Assembly (NCBI GenBank): GCA_016235665.1
Contig: JACRJI010000012.1
Span: 62,001 to 126,000 of the forward strand
Length of the DNA stretch: 64,000 nucleotides
Source: a candidate division TA06 bacterium
GTDB lineage: Bacteria; Edwardsbacteria; AC1; EtOH8
Reading direction: 5' to 3'
The notes beneath the pieces are model-generated. The model searched no databases. It saw nothing but the letters and a program-made list of their open reading frames with translations, and was not told the DNA's origin. Numbering within the stretch: the first letter of the stretch is position 1; each line of letters starts with the position of its first letter. This document shows positions 24,701 through 33,987 of this stretch, in pieces. A program made the translations under genes and the position numbers.

Positions 24701-25375
24701 TCAGCACTTAGTTAGGTCTATTTTATAGCCGAGATTATTATGCGGGAGTATGTTATATTTCACTTTTTTCTTAAAACAATTTCGTATGTCTGAAATATAC
24801 TTGGGTATTGTTTCCATGTCTCCAGGCTTTTTTCGCCCGGCCCACATTATTTCTATTAGTGCTTGCTTGCTGTAATATTTACCTGGATGCTCCATAAATA
24901 TTATTAGCAATTTCCCATGTCGTTTCTTTAATTTAACTATTTTATTTCGATAAAATATTTCAAATTTCTCATTAATAACTATTGGATAAATTTCATCACT
25001 GTAAACATGTGCTTTGGCCTTTGACTTTTCTATTATTACATTTAGTTTTTTGTCAATATTCCTATATTTCTTTTTTATTTTTTTAATTTCTTTAGTAATT
25101 GAAGATATGTCTACCTTTATCCAATAATTTTTTGTATTGTTCTTTTTAGGGAAACCACCCCTCAGCAAAGCCACACTTCCCGGTGGTGTTATTTCACAAA
25201 ATCCTTCGTCTGCAAAAGTAGCAAGAACCTTCATTTGTTTATCTTTTGAATACTGAACGGTTGGGCCTCGTTTAAAGGTAATGGAAATGAATGGTGACTT
25301 GGTCTTGCTCAATGCCTTTTCATTGTTAATTTGGGAGAGAACCCAATATCTCAAATAATCAGTATTATACTTCAT
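24701..25375 (-). CDS. Winged-helix (OmpR/PhoB-type) DNA-binding protein
   Basis: 224 residues from ATG 25375; an in-frame start 15 bases upstream overlaps the YgjP gene. The N-terminal half is a basic region with a short beta segment (FCEITPPGSVALLRGGFPKK) and a Lys-rich helix. The C-terminal 80 residues form a PhoB-like winged helix (LKKRHGKLLIIFMEHPGKYYSKQALIEIMW...YISDIRNCFKKK...NNLGYKIDL). No receiver domain is present. As last gene of the hsd operon it may regulate the cluster. Confidence 0.75.
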   Translation of the reverse strand: MKYNTDYLRYWVLSQINNEKALSKTKSPFISITFKRGPTVQYSKDKQMKVLATFADEGFCEITPPGSVALLRGGFPKKNNTKNYWIKVDISSITKEIKKIKKKYRNIDKKLNVIIEKSKAKAHVYSDEIYPIVINEKFEIFYRNKIVKLKKRHGKLLIIFMEHPGKYYSKQALIEIMWAGRKKPGDMETIPKYISDIRNCFKKKVKYNILPHNNLGYKIDLTKC

Positions 25376-25377
25376 GG

Positions 25378-26091
25378 TTAGTAATTCCACTCTGTATGGC
25401 TAATAGGCATTCGATTCAACTTCTCCTTGCTCTGTCTCCAGGATGGCAGGTGCTTGTCCATGAGAGCTACAAACACCTCATTGTGGTTACGCTCCAGCAG
25501 GTGAACCATTTCATGCACAATGATATATTCCAGGCATTCCAGGGGCTTCCTGGCCAGCTCTAAGTTAATCCATATCCTCCCAACCTTGCGGTTGCAGGTG
25601 CCCCACCGGGTTCTCATCTTCTTGATTCCGAATTCCGCCACGGTCACGTTCAGCTTCTCTTCCCAGATAGAAATAAACGTTGGGATAATATCTCTTAACT
25701 GCTGGCGCTGCCAGTCCTGTAAAATGATATGTTTTTGTTCGAGGGATGTTCCTTTTCTTACCTGGAGTAGAAGGGTCTCGTGTTGGATGGTCACGGCTGG
25801 TTTGGCGTCAGCCTCCACAACCTTTAACAGATACCGCTTGCCTAAAAAGAAATGGCTCTCCCGGCTTAGGTATTCCCTGGGGGTCTCCCGCTGCTGGCTG
25901 CGTATCTTTAACTGCTTTTTCTTAATCCAGCCCATTTTGGAGATGGCGAACATCTTGATGGTCTCCAAGTCCATCCGTAACGGGGCCGATATCCTGACCC
26001 GTCCAGCAGGAGGGTAGACACTTAAGTGGACGTTCTTGATGTGCTTCTGAACTACGTCAATGCTGATATCACCCAATACAATGTGTTCCAT
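25378..26091 (-). CDS. YgjP/SprT-like zinc metalloprotease (DUF45)
   Basis: 237 residues. VHEMVHLLERNH gives the HExxH zinc motif with a third ligand downstream (MDKHLPSW). RMRTRWGTCNRKVGRIWINLELARKPLECLEYIIVHE is diagnostic of the family. These proteases are regularly encoded beside hsdR in type I restriction operons; their role there is not established. It starts directly after the hsdR stop. Confidence 0.9.
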   Translation of the reverse strand: MEHIVLGDISIDVVQKHIKNVHLSVYPPAGRVRISAPLRMDLETIKMFAISKMGWIKKKQLKIRSQQRETPREYLSRESHFFLGKRYLLKVVEADAKPAVTIQHETLLLQVRKGTSLEQKHIILQDWQRQQLRDIIPTFISIWEEKLNVTVAEFGIKKMRTRWGTCNRKVGRIWINLELARKPLECLEYIIVHEMVHLLERNHNEVFVALMDKHLPSWRQSKEKLNRMPISHTEWNY

Positions 26092-29000
26092 CTAATATTC
26101 CCGCTGCTGTTTGATGATGGGGAATATTCTTTCCACCTCTTTAACGTCGTGAAGTATATTTAGCAGTTCGCTCTTGATGAGGTTCTCTTTTCTTTCGTCA
26201 CCCTTCCAGTCGGCCTGTTTTACTCTTTTGACTACCTCGTCGACTCGAAGGGCGAGCTTCTCATCATTGCCAAGGTTGTGGTATAGCGCTCTTTGCTCGT
26301 TGGTCTGAAGAGTCTTGGGCAAATCATCCCTGACCAGGTTACAGACTCGCTTGGCCAGGTCAGCCATCTTTTTAAGATATTGTTCGTAGCTGATTTTCTT
26401 CTGTTTTAGCTCGGCAATGATGGTGTTCAGCAATTTGCTCATCTCGTCGAAATAGGCGGGGTCTATCAGATGTTCCTTGACTATTTTCTGCCGGATATTG
26501 TTCTCGATGGTCTCAGCCACGGCTTCCTTGCTGCTTCTGATGCCTTCCGGCAGCTTTTTAATGGCTTCCGCTATGCCGGTGTTGACTATCAAATCCAGCA
26601 GAGATTGACCCTCAAAGGGGTCTATTCTTTTGCTTTCACTGGCCTGGATGAAGTTGTCTATCAGGTAGCGCATATCCGCTTCGAAGGTCTTCAAGTCCAG
26701 GGTCTCGCCGCTGGCCTTGCGGATGATTTCCCGTAGCCTTAGGTAATTATCCAGAGACTTCTTGATATCGTTCGTTTGTTTGGCGGTATACCCGGCCTGC
26801 GGCATCTCGTCGGCTATGTTGGCATAAGCCCGGATTAAAGACACAGTGTGCTTGTATAAGGCGGTGCGCCGGTTCTCAGTGGCCTTTAAATCTTCAGGGT
26901 TTTCGGGGTTGCCACAAAAATAGCGGATATAATTCAAATCGGTCTTGGGGGAGGACACGTCATTGCAGACCAGAGCAATGCTCTCCAGGGCCTCATCCAG
27001 CCGTTCCCGGCCCTTGGTTAGGCGGTCTTTTAGGATGATGTCGCAATCTTCTTTGTTGAAATTATCGTAATCCAGCTCGGAGGTATAAACCGAAACAGCG
27101 TCCTCAACCTTGGTGAACAATTCCTTATAGTCAACGATATAGCCGAATTCCTTGTCGTCAGTGTCCAAACGGTTAACCCGGCAGATAGCCTGGAACAGGC
27201 CGTGGTCTTGCATGGCCTTGTCGATGTAGAGATAGGTGCAGGGAGGGGCGTCAAACCCGGTTAAAAGCTTATCCACCACAATCAGCAATTTCATGTTGGC
27301 CGGTTCCGACAGGAACTTGGATTTGGCCGCTTTCTCATATTTGTCGCAGTCCTGACCGGCAAGCAAAGACATGTATGTATTGTAGATGTATTCCTTTTCG
27401 GTATCGGTATTCTCTCCGGTATCTTCGGTGACGATGTCCCGGTAGGAGGGATTGTAGGAGGTAATGAGTGCGCATTTGCCCCTCAGCTCGGAGTGCTGGA
27501 ACAATTCGTAGTATTTGGCAGCCTCGTAAATGCTGCCCGCCACCAACAGGGCGTTCCCGGAGTCCGAGCTGATACGGGTTTTGGTGTTAAAGTCGACCAC
27601 GATGTCGTTCACTATCTGCTGCATCCGGTTTTTGGAGCTGAGCACCCGCTGCATGGTGCCCCATTTCTTCTTGAGCTCCGACTTCTGGAAGTCGTTCAAC
27701 CCGGATGTTTTGGCCGCAAACCAGGTGTCGATACGTTCCTGGGATGAGATTCGCTGTTCGATGTCACGGGCCTCATACATCAAGTCCAGGATAACCTCGT
27801 CTTCCACAGCCTCGTTGAACTTGTAGGTATGGATGTATTTGCCGAATACCTCCAGGCTGGTCTGTTTGTCTTTCTTTAAGAGCGGGGTGCCGGTAAAACC
27901 TATGAATATGGCGCTGGGCAGCAGGGCCTTCATCACCTGGTGCAGTTTACCGCCTTGGCTGCGGTGGCACTCGTCCACAAAAACCACCAGCTCGCCGACC
28001 GTTTTCGAGGGTGCGCTTTGGAGCTCTTCAATAAAGGCATCGAAGTTGTCCACGTTACGTTTGCCGAACTTATGCACCAGGGAACAGAGCAGCCTGGGCT
28101 TGGCCCTGCCCAACTGGGCCATCAAATCTTTTCCGCTTTTGGTGCGGTATATCCCTTCGCCACTCTCCTTAAAGACCCGCTCAATCTGCTCGTCCAGCTC
28201 CTCCCGGTCGGTGATGATGGCTACCCTGGCTTTGTGGTTGTTCTCCAATATCCATTTGGCCAGAAGCACCATCACGATGCTTTTTCCGCTCCCCTGGGTA
28301 TGCCAGATGATTCCGCCTTCCTTTTTGCGCAGGCTGGATTGAGCGGCCTTGATTGCGAAATACTGGTGGACACGGGGCAATTTTTTAGTCCCGCCCTCGA
28401 ACAGCACGAAATCGTAAATCAGCTCCAGCAGCCTCTGCTTGCTGCACATCTTGAGGAGGTATTTATCCAGCTGGTAGAGGCCCTCGTCTGTCTCGCCTTC
28501 TTTCCAGCGCAGGAAATACTTCTCCCTGGTGCCGATGGTGCCATAGCGCAACCCTTCGCTGTCGTTTCCGGCAAATACAAACTGGACGGTGCTGAAGAAC
28601 GGCTGGATGAATTCTTTTTGTTGGTTCCCAATATTCTGGCGTATGCCTTCCCCGATATTCACCGTGCTGCGTTTGAGCTCCAAAACCCCAACGGCAATTC
28701 CGTTCACGTAGATGACGATGTCCGGGCGTTTCTCATGATTGCCAAAGACGGTCACTTCTTCGGCTATGGCAAAATGGTTGGCCTCCGGGTTCTTCCAGTC
28801 AATCAGTTGAACCGGCTCGTATTTGTCGCTGGCCCTGGCTTTTACGTCCACGCCATACCGCAGGAAGCTATAGGTGTTCTTGTTGTTGGTATAAAGGCTC
28901 TCGTGGTAATTGTTGGCGGTAGCCAGCAGTTTGGTAACGGCCCGGTTGATGAGCGTCTTATTAGTCCCTCTGCCCGTAAGAAACTTGCGCAACAGGTCTT

Positions 29001-29124
29001 CTTCGATATTGCTGTTGTTGGGCCTGTCTTCCCAATTGCCCAAATAGTCGTAGTTCAATTGTTCCCGGAACAACTGCACAATACGATTCTGGGTAATTCG
29101 TTCGGGCTGACCTATCTGGCTCAT
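26092..29124 (-). CDS. hsdR: Type I restriction endonuclease, R subunit
   Basis: 1010 residues. The nuclease site is PDIVIYVNGIAVGVLELKRS (D135, E149, K151). The SF2 translocase has Walker A TQGSGKS (to residue 282), Walker B VDECHRSQGG, the motif III FTGTPL and the motif VI QAICRVNR. It cleaves DNA after ATP-driven translocation when bound to HsdM2S. The C-terminal 300 residues are the helical assembly domain. It is complete and shows no frameshift. Confidence 0.97.
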   Translation of the reverse strand: MSQIGQPERITQNRIVQLFREQLNYDYLGNWEDRPNNSNIEEDLLRKFLTGRGTNKTLINRAVTKLLATANNYHESLYTNNKNTYSFLRYGVDVKARASDKYEPVQLIDWKNPEANHFAIAEEVTVFGNHEKRPDIVIYVNGIAVGVLELKRSTVNIGEGIRQNIGNQQKEFIQPFFSTVQFVFAGNDSEGLRYGTIGTREKYFLRWKEGETDEGLYQLDKYLLKMCSKQRLLELIYDFVLFEGGTKKLPRVHQYFAIKAAQSSLRKKEGGIIWHTQGSGKSIVMVLLAKWILENNHKARVAIITDREELDEQIERVFKESGEGIYRTKSGKDLMAQLGRAKPRLLCSLVHKFGKRNVDNFDAFIEELQSAPSKTVGELVVFVDECHRSQGGKLHQVMKALLPSAIFIGFTGTPLLKKDKQTSLEVFGKYIHTYKFNEAVEDEVILDLMYEARDIEQRISSQERIDTWFAAKTSGLNDFQKSELKKKWGTMQRVLSSKNRMQQIVNDIVVDFNTKTRISSDSGNALLVAGSIYEAAKYYELFQHSELRGKCALITSYNPSYRDIVTEDTGENTDTEKEYIYNTYMSLLAGQDCDKYEKAAKSKFLSEPANMKLLIVVDKLLTGFDAPPCTYLYIDKAMQDHGLFQAICRVNRLDTDDKEFGYIVDYKELFTKVEDAVSVYTSELDYDNFNKEDCDIILKDRLTKGRERLDEALESIALVCNDVSSPKTDLNYIRYFCGNPENPEDLKATENRRTALYKHTVSLIRAYANIADEMPQAGYTAKQTNDIKKSLDNYLRLREIIRKASGETLDLKTFEADMRYLIDNFIQASESKRIDPFEGQSLLDLIVNTGIAEAIKKLPEGIRSSKEAVAETIENNIRQKIVKEHLIDPAYFDEMSKLLNTIIAELKQKKISYEQYLKKMADLAKRVCNLVRDDLPKTLQTNEQRALYHNLGNDEKLALRVDEVVKRVKQADWKGDERKENLIKSELLNILHDVKEVERIFPIIKQQREY

Positions 29125-29125
29125 A

Positions 29126-30052
29126 TTAGCTCTTAAATAGTTTAAAGCTTACCTGGTATCGGTAAAAGTCAATATTGTTGGTCACCGACAAGGCCCTCTT
29201 AATCCTCAAATCTTCCTCCAGGGCAATGATAACGCCCCGGACGGTCTGGTTATCTTCGGCCAGCTCCTCCAGGACATAGCCCATGTAGCGCTGGATTTGG
29301 CCTACCACGCTATCGCTGGCCCGGCCTTTCTTAAGTTCAACCACCAGTAGTTTTCTCTTGTCCTTGCTGATGGCCAGGATGTCAATGGGGCCGGTATCGC
29401 TGGGATATTGCTGGCCCACCAGTTCGCCTTCTTCCTCGTAAATATCATACTCTTTGCCTAACTCGGTTTGCTTCCAGTTCTGCACCAGGAAATCCTCCAG
29501 GTGTTTTTCCATTACAAATTCCGCCGGGTCTTCTACTGTCTCGTCCGTGGATGTAATAACGGGCGGTCTATTTCCGCCAATTAGGAGTTCTATTTCCTCG
29601 GCATATTTTGTAACCTCGCTCACTGCGCCAATGGAGCCGGTTGAATTTCTTAAGGCTTCGCTCATGGTCGACCGTTCGATGGCCTTAGGAAACCATTTTA
29701 CCGTCCTCCGGTGGGGCAACGTGCCTCCGGGATGGTAGTCATAGCTGTCCAGAACTTCGCCCACGTAATAGCTGCCCTGGCCGTTGGGACAAAGAACCAA
29801 ATCTCCGTTATTGATTCCCTTGGCGATAGTCCACAAGAACCCGCAGGAAAGGCCCGCCGCTACTTTGCTTTTGCCGGGGTGCTTTTCCAGCCATAGCGGG
29901 ATAAATTTCTTATTGAACTCCCGCCAGTTGTCGGGCAATTGGCCGGTAAGGTTCATGGCAATGTCATAATCTGCGCCGATAAAATTGCCTTTAAAGCATT
30001 CATCAAAGTGGATGCTTTTGGCCCCCAGCATTATCCTGAAATATCTTTTCAT
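29126..30052 (-). CDS. NucS-type (DUF91) endonuclease-like protein in the hsd operon
   Basis: 308 residues. The C-terminal half carries the RecB/NucS-like nuclease core: HLEDFLVQNW, GPIDILAISKDKRKLLVVELKKG and VVGQIQRYMGYV (D, ExK and Q motifs). The N-terminal half is a separate domain with aromatic-rich motifs (YYVGEVLDSYDYHPGG, RTVKWF) resembling modified-base-reading EVE/MrcB-type folds. Its place between hsdS and hsdR, with four-base overlap to hsdS, suggests an accessory restriction factor. Confidence 0.8.
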   Translation of the reverse strand: MKRYFRIMLGAKSIHFDECFKGNFIGADYDIAMNLTGQLPDNWREFNKKFIPLWLEKHPGKSKVAAGLSCGFLWTIAKGINNGDLVLCPNGQGSYYVGEVLDSYDYHPGGTLPHRRTVKWFPKAIERSTMSEALRNSTGSIGAVSEVTKYAEEIELLIGGNRPPVITSTDETVEDPAEFVMEKHLEDFLVQNWKQTELGKEYDIYEEEGELVGQQYPSDTGPIDILAISKDKRKLLVVELKKGRASDSVVGQIQRYMGYVLEELAEDNQTVRGVIIALEEDLRIKRALSVTNNIDFYRYQVSFKLFKS

Positions 30053-31212
30053 ACTAACCTTATTTTGCCGGTTAATAATTGCTGCATCATGCCTTGTTTA
30101 AACATTTTGCTTTTTTTGTATTTCGTTTCCAAGATGGCAATCTCTGTGTCCATGTCACCGAGAATGTTGGCGATGTAAGTTTGCTCTTTTAGTATTGGTA
30201 TAATGAAATCCATATCTCGTATGTATTTAAAATGCCTATTGTAACCTGTATTGGGGATTTCTTTTGTCAAAAGCAAATAATAAAAGAAGCGGGTGTTGTT
30301 GTCACCAATGGTTGATAGCAATTGGGTTCCGTCTGCACCAACAATAAAATTCACATTTACATATTTAATTATTCTTGTATGGTCACCGAATATTATTACT
30401 CCCTGTGTAGGACATTTGAAAACCTTATCTGCATTGTCTGAATAACCGACCAAATCATTTTTACCTTGGTCTATGATTGGATATTTCCCCGTGACGTTAT
30501 ATTCAGTTGAGTTTAATTGGTATAATTTTGATGGATGTTTGATAAATATATCTTTAAACTTCTTAGCCTTCCAACCATTTTTCGGTGTCAGGAGCTTTTG
30601 CATAGCCCCTTGTTTTATGAGTCGCTTTTTAGCAATAAGCTTTTCCAGCGAGGTAATAAGCGCATCGGCATCGCTCAGGGCGGTGGCTATTGCGGTTTGT
30701 TCGGCTTTGGTAGGGACGGGGATTAATATTTTAGAAAGTCCATTTGGATATATATGCACAACTGCATCACCTTGGCCCATTTGTGCTTTTTGTTTCGCTA
30801 TCATTGGGTGGTTTAATAGAAACCCTAAATAGAGGGAGTCGCACTCTTTCGGGGATAAGATTACAACATCTCCACCGGCATAAGTTATTTCTTCACTGAG
30901 AAAAGCAGCACACTTGCCAATTTCTTCTTTTGTTTCTCCGGAACCAGCAAAGAGAATATCCCCCTTCGCAATTGCTTGACTATTTTGGGCGGTATCATTA
31001 TTAATATATGAATTTATTGTTTTAACATATTCATTGTGATGGGTGTATAATTCTCCGTAACGGATACAAGGTATTCCGCCAGGCAATACTTCATCTTTTC
31101 TAATGCCTTTACCCTTTTTAAATGTTCCGATATCCGCTAATCGCTTAACCTCCCAATCACAGGGGATTAAACCAATGTCGGTCTGTTTATATTTCTTAGC
31201 TACTTTCGGCAT
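30049..31212 (-). CDS. hsdS: Type I restriction enzyme, specificity subunit
   Basis: 387 residues with two target-recognition domains, each followed by a conserved helix: IPVPTKAEQTAIATALSDADALITSLEKLIAKKRLIKQGAMQKLL, and IPILKEQTYIANILGDMDTEIAILETKYKKSKMFKQGMMQQLL. These helices space the two half-sites. It overlaps hsdM by 13 bases. The recognition sequence cannot be read from the sequence. Confidence 0.95.
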   Translation of the reverse strand: MPKVAKKYKQTDIGLIPCDWEVKRLADIGTFKKGKGIRKDEVLPGGIPCIRYGELYTHHNEYVKTINSYINNDTAQNSQAIAKGDILFAGSGETKEEIGKCAAFLSEEITYAGGDVVILSPKECDSLYLGFLLNHPMIAKQKAQMGQGDAVVHIYPNGLSKILIPVPTKAEQTAIATALSDADALITSLEKLIAKKRLIKQGAMQKLLTPKNGWKAKKFKDIFIKHPSKLYQLNSTEYNVTGKYPIIDQGKNDLVGYSDNADKVFKCPTQGVIIFGDHTRIIKYVNVNFIVGADGTQLLSTIGDNNTRFFYYLLLTKEIPNTGYNRHFKYIRDMDFIIPILKEQTYIANILGDMDTEIAILETKYKKSKMFKQGMMQQLLTGKIRLV

Positions 31213-33590
31213 GAGAATCCCATTTTAGAAAGATGGGCGCAGACTTTTTTGTCAAAATGCTGAGTTTCTGCCGTAAGCTCAGGTAGAGGGGCAGAGTATC
31301 TTTCTATCAGTTCATTAATACGCTGCGTAAGCCTCTGGCTTATTCGCTGCATTTCAGTTTCTACCGTATGCCCTATGCTTGCCATCCATTTATCTTCTAC
31401 CACCAAGACCTTCATTTCGGCTTCGCTAAGAGCTTTATATTTTTTCAAGAGCTTTTTCTCTAAATCAGCCATAGCCTCACGTATATTTCTACCTATCTCA
31501 GCCTGCTGCTCTGCCAACTTTAAATAAGCCAGGAGAACCTTCTTTTCATCTGTGGCGTCCTTGTCGTCTTCAATATCCTTAAGCCGCTTCTGAACTGAGG
31601 CCTTGTTTACCTTGTCCCACTCAAAAAAACAGCCATCATCGCCACTGTTCTCCTCTTCCATTTCTTCTATTTGAGCACGAAGACCCTCATACTCGGCTTC
31701 CAGCTTTTCAATGGCCTTTTGTTCAACGGCAAAATAGCGGGCAATCATCAGCTGCTTGGGTATAAGCCTGCCCTCAAAATCTCTTCTTGTCCATTCAACC
31801 TCGTTGCCCGCTGCCCAGCCCTCGGCCACAATCAAATAGCAATCATCCTGCATGGTCTCCATCCAGTAGGTCATCAGGTGCTGGTAAACATCGTATTTGT
31901 CTATCAATTGCAGGTTGGAAAAGGCTTCCAGTAAATCCTCGCTTAGGGCATGAATGAACTGCTTGGGTCTGGTTTTATCACCAATGCGCTTACATAGCGG
32001 GATATTGCTTTCTTTCCACTTGGCAAATACCCTGTTCACCTTGGCGGAGTATTTTTCAAACTCCGGATGCGAATATATAACCTGCTTTATCTTATCCGGC
32101 TCTATTTTAAGCCTGACATAACCAGCCCGTTTATCCGGGGCAAACAAGCGACGTCTAAGAGTGGGGCACACAGCCCAGTAATCCTTTAAAGCCTCGATGT
32201 CGCTCTTGGGAATCCCGCCCCGTAAATGAGCGTCAATATCCTGGATGTCCTCCGGCTCGGTGCTGTCAATGTAACGGGGGATGTTCAGGTTGAATTCTTT
32301 TTCCTCAATCTCGGCCACGGACACCATCTGGGAATACTTGGGTATCTCCAGCTGCCGGTTGAACACGTCCACAATTTTGTGAATATCCTGCTCTCGCAGC
32401 CGGTTCTTGTTGCCGTCCTTTTCAAACCCCTTGCTGGCATCAATCATGAAGATGCCCTTGCGGTGGTCTGCGCCTTCCTTGTCCAGGACAATCAGGCAGG
32501 CCGGAATGCCGGTGCCGTAAAACAGGTTGGCTGGCAGCCCGATAATGCCCTTAATTAGGCCCCGGCGTATCAGGTTCTTTCTGATTTCGGCCTCGGCATT
32601 GCCCCGGAACAGCACGCCATGCGGTAGAATGACCGTTCCCTTGCCCCGGCTCTTAAGGGACTTGACGATGTGCAGCAAAAAGGCGTAATCGCCATTCTTG
32701 GCCGGAGGCTGACCAAAGCCATAAAACCTTCCGCCCTCGCTTTGTTCTTCGGCCAGGTTTACCCCGTTGCTCCAGCTCTTGAAACTGAAGGGGGGATTGG
32801 CCACCACGTAGTCAAAGGTTTTAAGCCGGGAATTGTCATCTTTAAAAAGAGGGCTCGAAAGTGTGTTCCCCTGCCGGATATCTCCTGTCGGATTGTCGTG
32901 CAGTATCATGTTCATCCGGGCCAGCCCCGCCGTGGCGGTCTCGTTTTCCTGGCCGAATATTGATATCTTTTTTTCGGATTCATCAGCCACTTTTAACAGC
33001 AGTGAACCCGAGCCGCAGGTGGGGTCATAGACAGTAGTCTGGGCAGTCGAATTCTTGGGAGAGATGCCAATGATTTTAGCCATCACCCGGCTTACTTCGG
33101 CTGGGGTATAAAACTGCCCTTTGCTCTTGCCGCTTTCGGTGGCAAAATGGCGCATCAGGTATTCGTAGGCATCGCCAAGGATATCATCGCCCTGGGCACG
33201 GTTGGTCTTGAAGTCCAGGGCCGGGTTCTCGAAAATGGCAATCAGATTGGTAAGCTTCTTTACCATATCGGCCCCGCTTCCCAGCTTGTCCGGGTTGGCA
33301 AAGTCGGGCATCTCCGAGAGCTTGTTAGCTTCGGCAATTGGGCCGATGATTTTTTTGTTGATTAAGTCCCCGATGTTGGGATTGCCCTTCAGGGCCACCA
33401 TGTCCTGGAAGCTTGCGCCCCTGGGGACTTTTATAGGCGAGTATTGTTGTCCAGAGTAGCGGTCGCTGATGTATTTAACGAATAAAATAACCAATACATA
33501 GTCCTTGTATTGGCTGGCGTCCATGCCGCCCCGCAATTCATCGCAGCTCGCCCAAAGAGAGGAGTAGAGTTCTGATTTTTTGATTGCCAT
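31200..33590 (-). CDS. hsdM: Type I restriction enzyme, adenine methyltransferase subunit
   Basis: 796 residues, longer than the usual 500 or so. SAM motif I is VYDPTCGSGSLLL and the catalytic motif IV is VVANPPFSFKSW, an N6-adenine methylase. Residues after 480 form a long charged helical extension (EAEYEGLRAQIEEMEEENSG..., LKDIEDDKDATDEKK) typical of the long-form HsdM. First gene of the operon; it starts 183 bases from the divergent SAM riboswitch. Confidence 0.95.
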   Translation of the reverse strand: MAIKKSELYSSLWASCDELRGGMDASQYKDYVLVILFVKYISDRYSGQQYSPIKVPRGASFQDMVALKGNPNIGDLINKKIIGPIAEANKLSEMPDFANPDKLGSGADMVKKLTNLIAIFENPALDFKTNRAQGDDILGDAYEYLMRHFATESGKSKGQFYTPAEVSRVMAKIIGISPKNSTAQTTVYDPTCGSGSLLLKVADESEKKISIFGQENETATAGLARMNMILHDNPTGDIRQGNTLSSPLFKDDNSRLKTFDYVVANPPFSFKSWSNGVNLAEEQSEGGRFYGFGQPPAKNGDYAFLLHIVKSLKSRGKGTVILPHGVLFRGNAEAEIRKNLIRRGLIKGIIGLPANLFYGTGIPACLIVLDKEGADHRKGIFMIDASKGFEKDGNKNRLREQDIHKIVDVFNRQLEIPKYSQMVSVAEIEEKEFNLNIPRYIDSTEPEDIQDIDAHLRGGIPKSDIEALKDYWAVCPTLRRRLFAPDKRAGYVRLKIEPDKIKQVIYSHPEFEKYSAKVNRVFAKWKESNIPLCKRIGDKTRPKQFIHALSEDLLEAFSNLQLIDKYDVYQHLMTYWMETMQDDCYLIVAEGWAAGNEVEWTRRDFEGRLIPKQLMIARYFAVEQKAIEKLEAEYEGLRAQIEEMEEENSGDDGCFFEWDKVNKASVQKRLKDIEDDKDATDEKKVLLAYLKLAEQQAEIGRNIREAMADLEKKLLKKYKALSEAEMKVLVVEDKWMASIGHTVETEMQRISQRLTQRINELIERYSAPLPELTAETQHFDKKVCAHLSKMGFSCRK

Positions 33591-33732
33591 TGTTGGTGTC
33601 GTGTCCTTAAAATATTAAAACGGTAGACCATTGCCTATATGTAAAATATAGTCAAAGATTCTATAAGCATACTCTTAAACGGCTGATAAAATCAAGGGAA
33701 AATGAAAAGAACTTGTAAAAATATTTTACAAA
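33591..33732. other. Divergent intergenic region between hsdM and the SAM riboswitch
   Basis: AT-rich spacer that must hold the hsd promoter on the minus strand. Several TTGA/TATA-like elements are present but none is clear enough to call. Confidence 0.4.
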
Positions 33733-33761
33733 TTGACAAATCAGATATTTGGTGGTATAAT
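33733..33761 (+). promoter_or_regulatory. Promoter of the SAM-riboswitch transcript
   Basis: -35 TTGACA (33733-33738), 17-base spacer and -10 TATAAT (33756-33761), both perfect. Transcription would begin about 5-7 bases before the aptamer P1. Confidence 0.9.
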
Positions 33762-33772
33762 ACATCAAGTTA

Positions 33773-33882
33773 TCTCATGAAGAGAGGTGGAGGGGCAGGC
33801 CCTGCGAAACCTCAGCAACCAGCGACAGAGATGCCGCAACGGTGCTAAATCCTGAAGTGGTGCCTAACCGCTGAAAATGAGA
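33773..33882 (+). ncRNA. SAM-I (S-box) riboswitch aptamer
   Basis: P1 is TCTCAT (33773-33778) with ATGAGA (33877-33882). The conserved core is all present: GAAGAGAGGTGGAGGG, GGCCCTGCGAAACCT (P2 with kink-turn), AGCAACC and GGTGCTAAATCC. P4 is AGTGGT/ACCGCT. This is a classical S-box that binds S-adenosylmethionine. The 3' P1 strand (AGAAAAG, 33880-33886) can instead pair with CTTTTCT (33897-33903) in the terminator, giving an antiterminator, so high SAM should switch the gene off. Confidence 0.95.
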
Positions 33883-33890
33883 AAAGATTT

Positions 33891-33932
33891 AAAACCCTTT
33901 TCTGAAGGCATACTTCGGGAAAGGGTTTTTCC
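33891..33932 (+). terminator. Riboswitch-controlled terminator
   Basis: AAAACCCTTT arm (from 33891) pairs with GGGAAAGGGTTTTT (to 33930), followed by TTCC. The lower 5' arm is the part captured by the antiterminator. Confidence 0.9.
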
Positions 33933-33987
33933 TTTTAGGAAGCTCTTTCGTCCCCTCTCCAAACTATTGGATTTGGAGGGAACATCC

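Noticed and set aside
33877-33987. ATG 33877 as start of the riboswitch-controlled gene
   Set aside because: This ATG is the 3' strand of the riboswitch P1 and the frame would cross the terminator; GTG 33988 has a GGAGG at the right distance.
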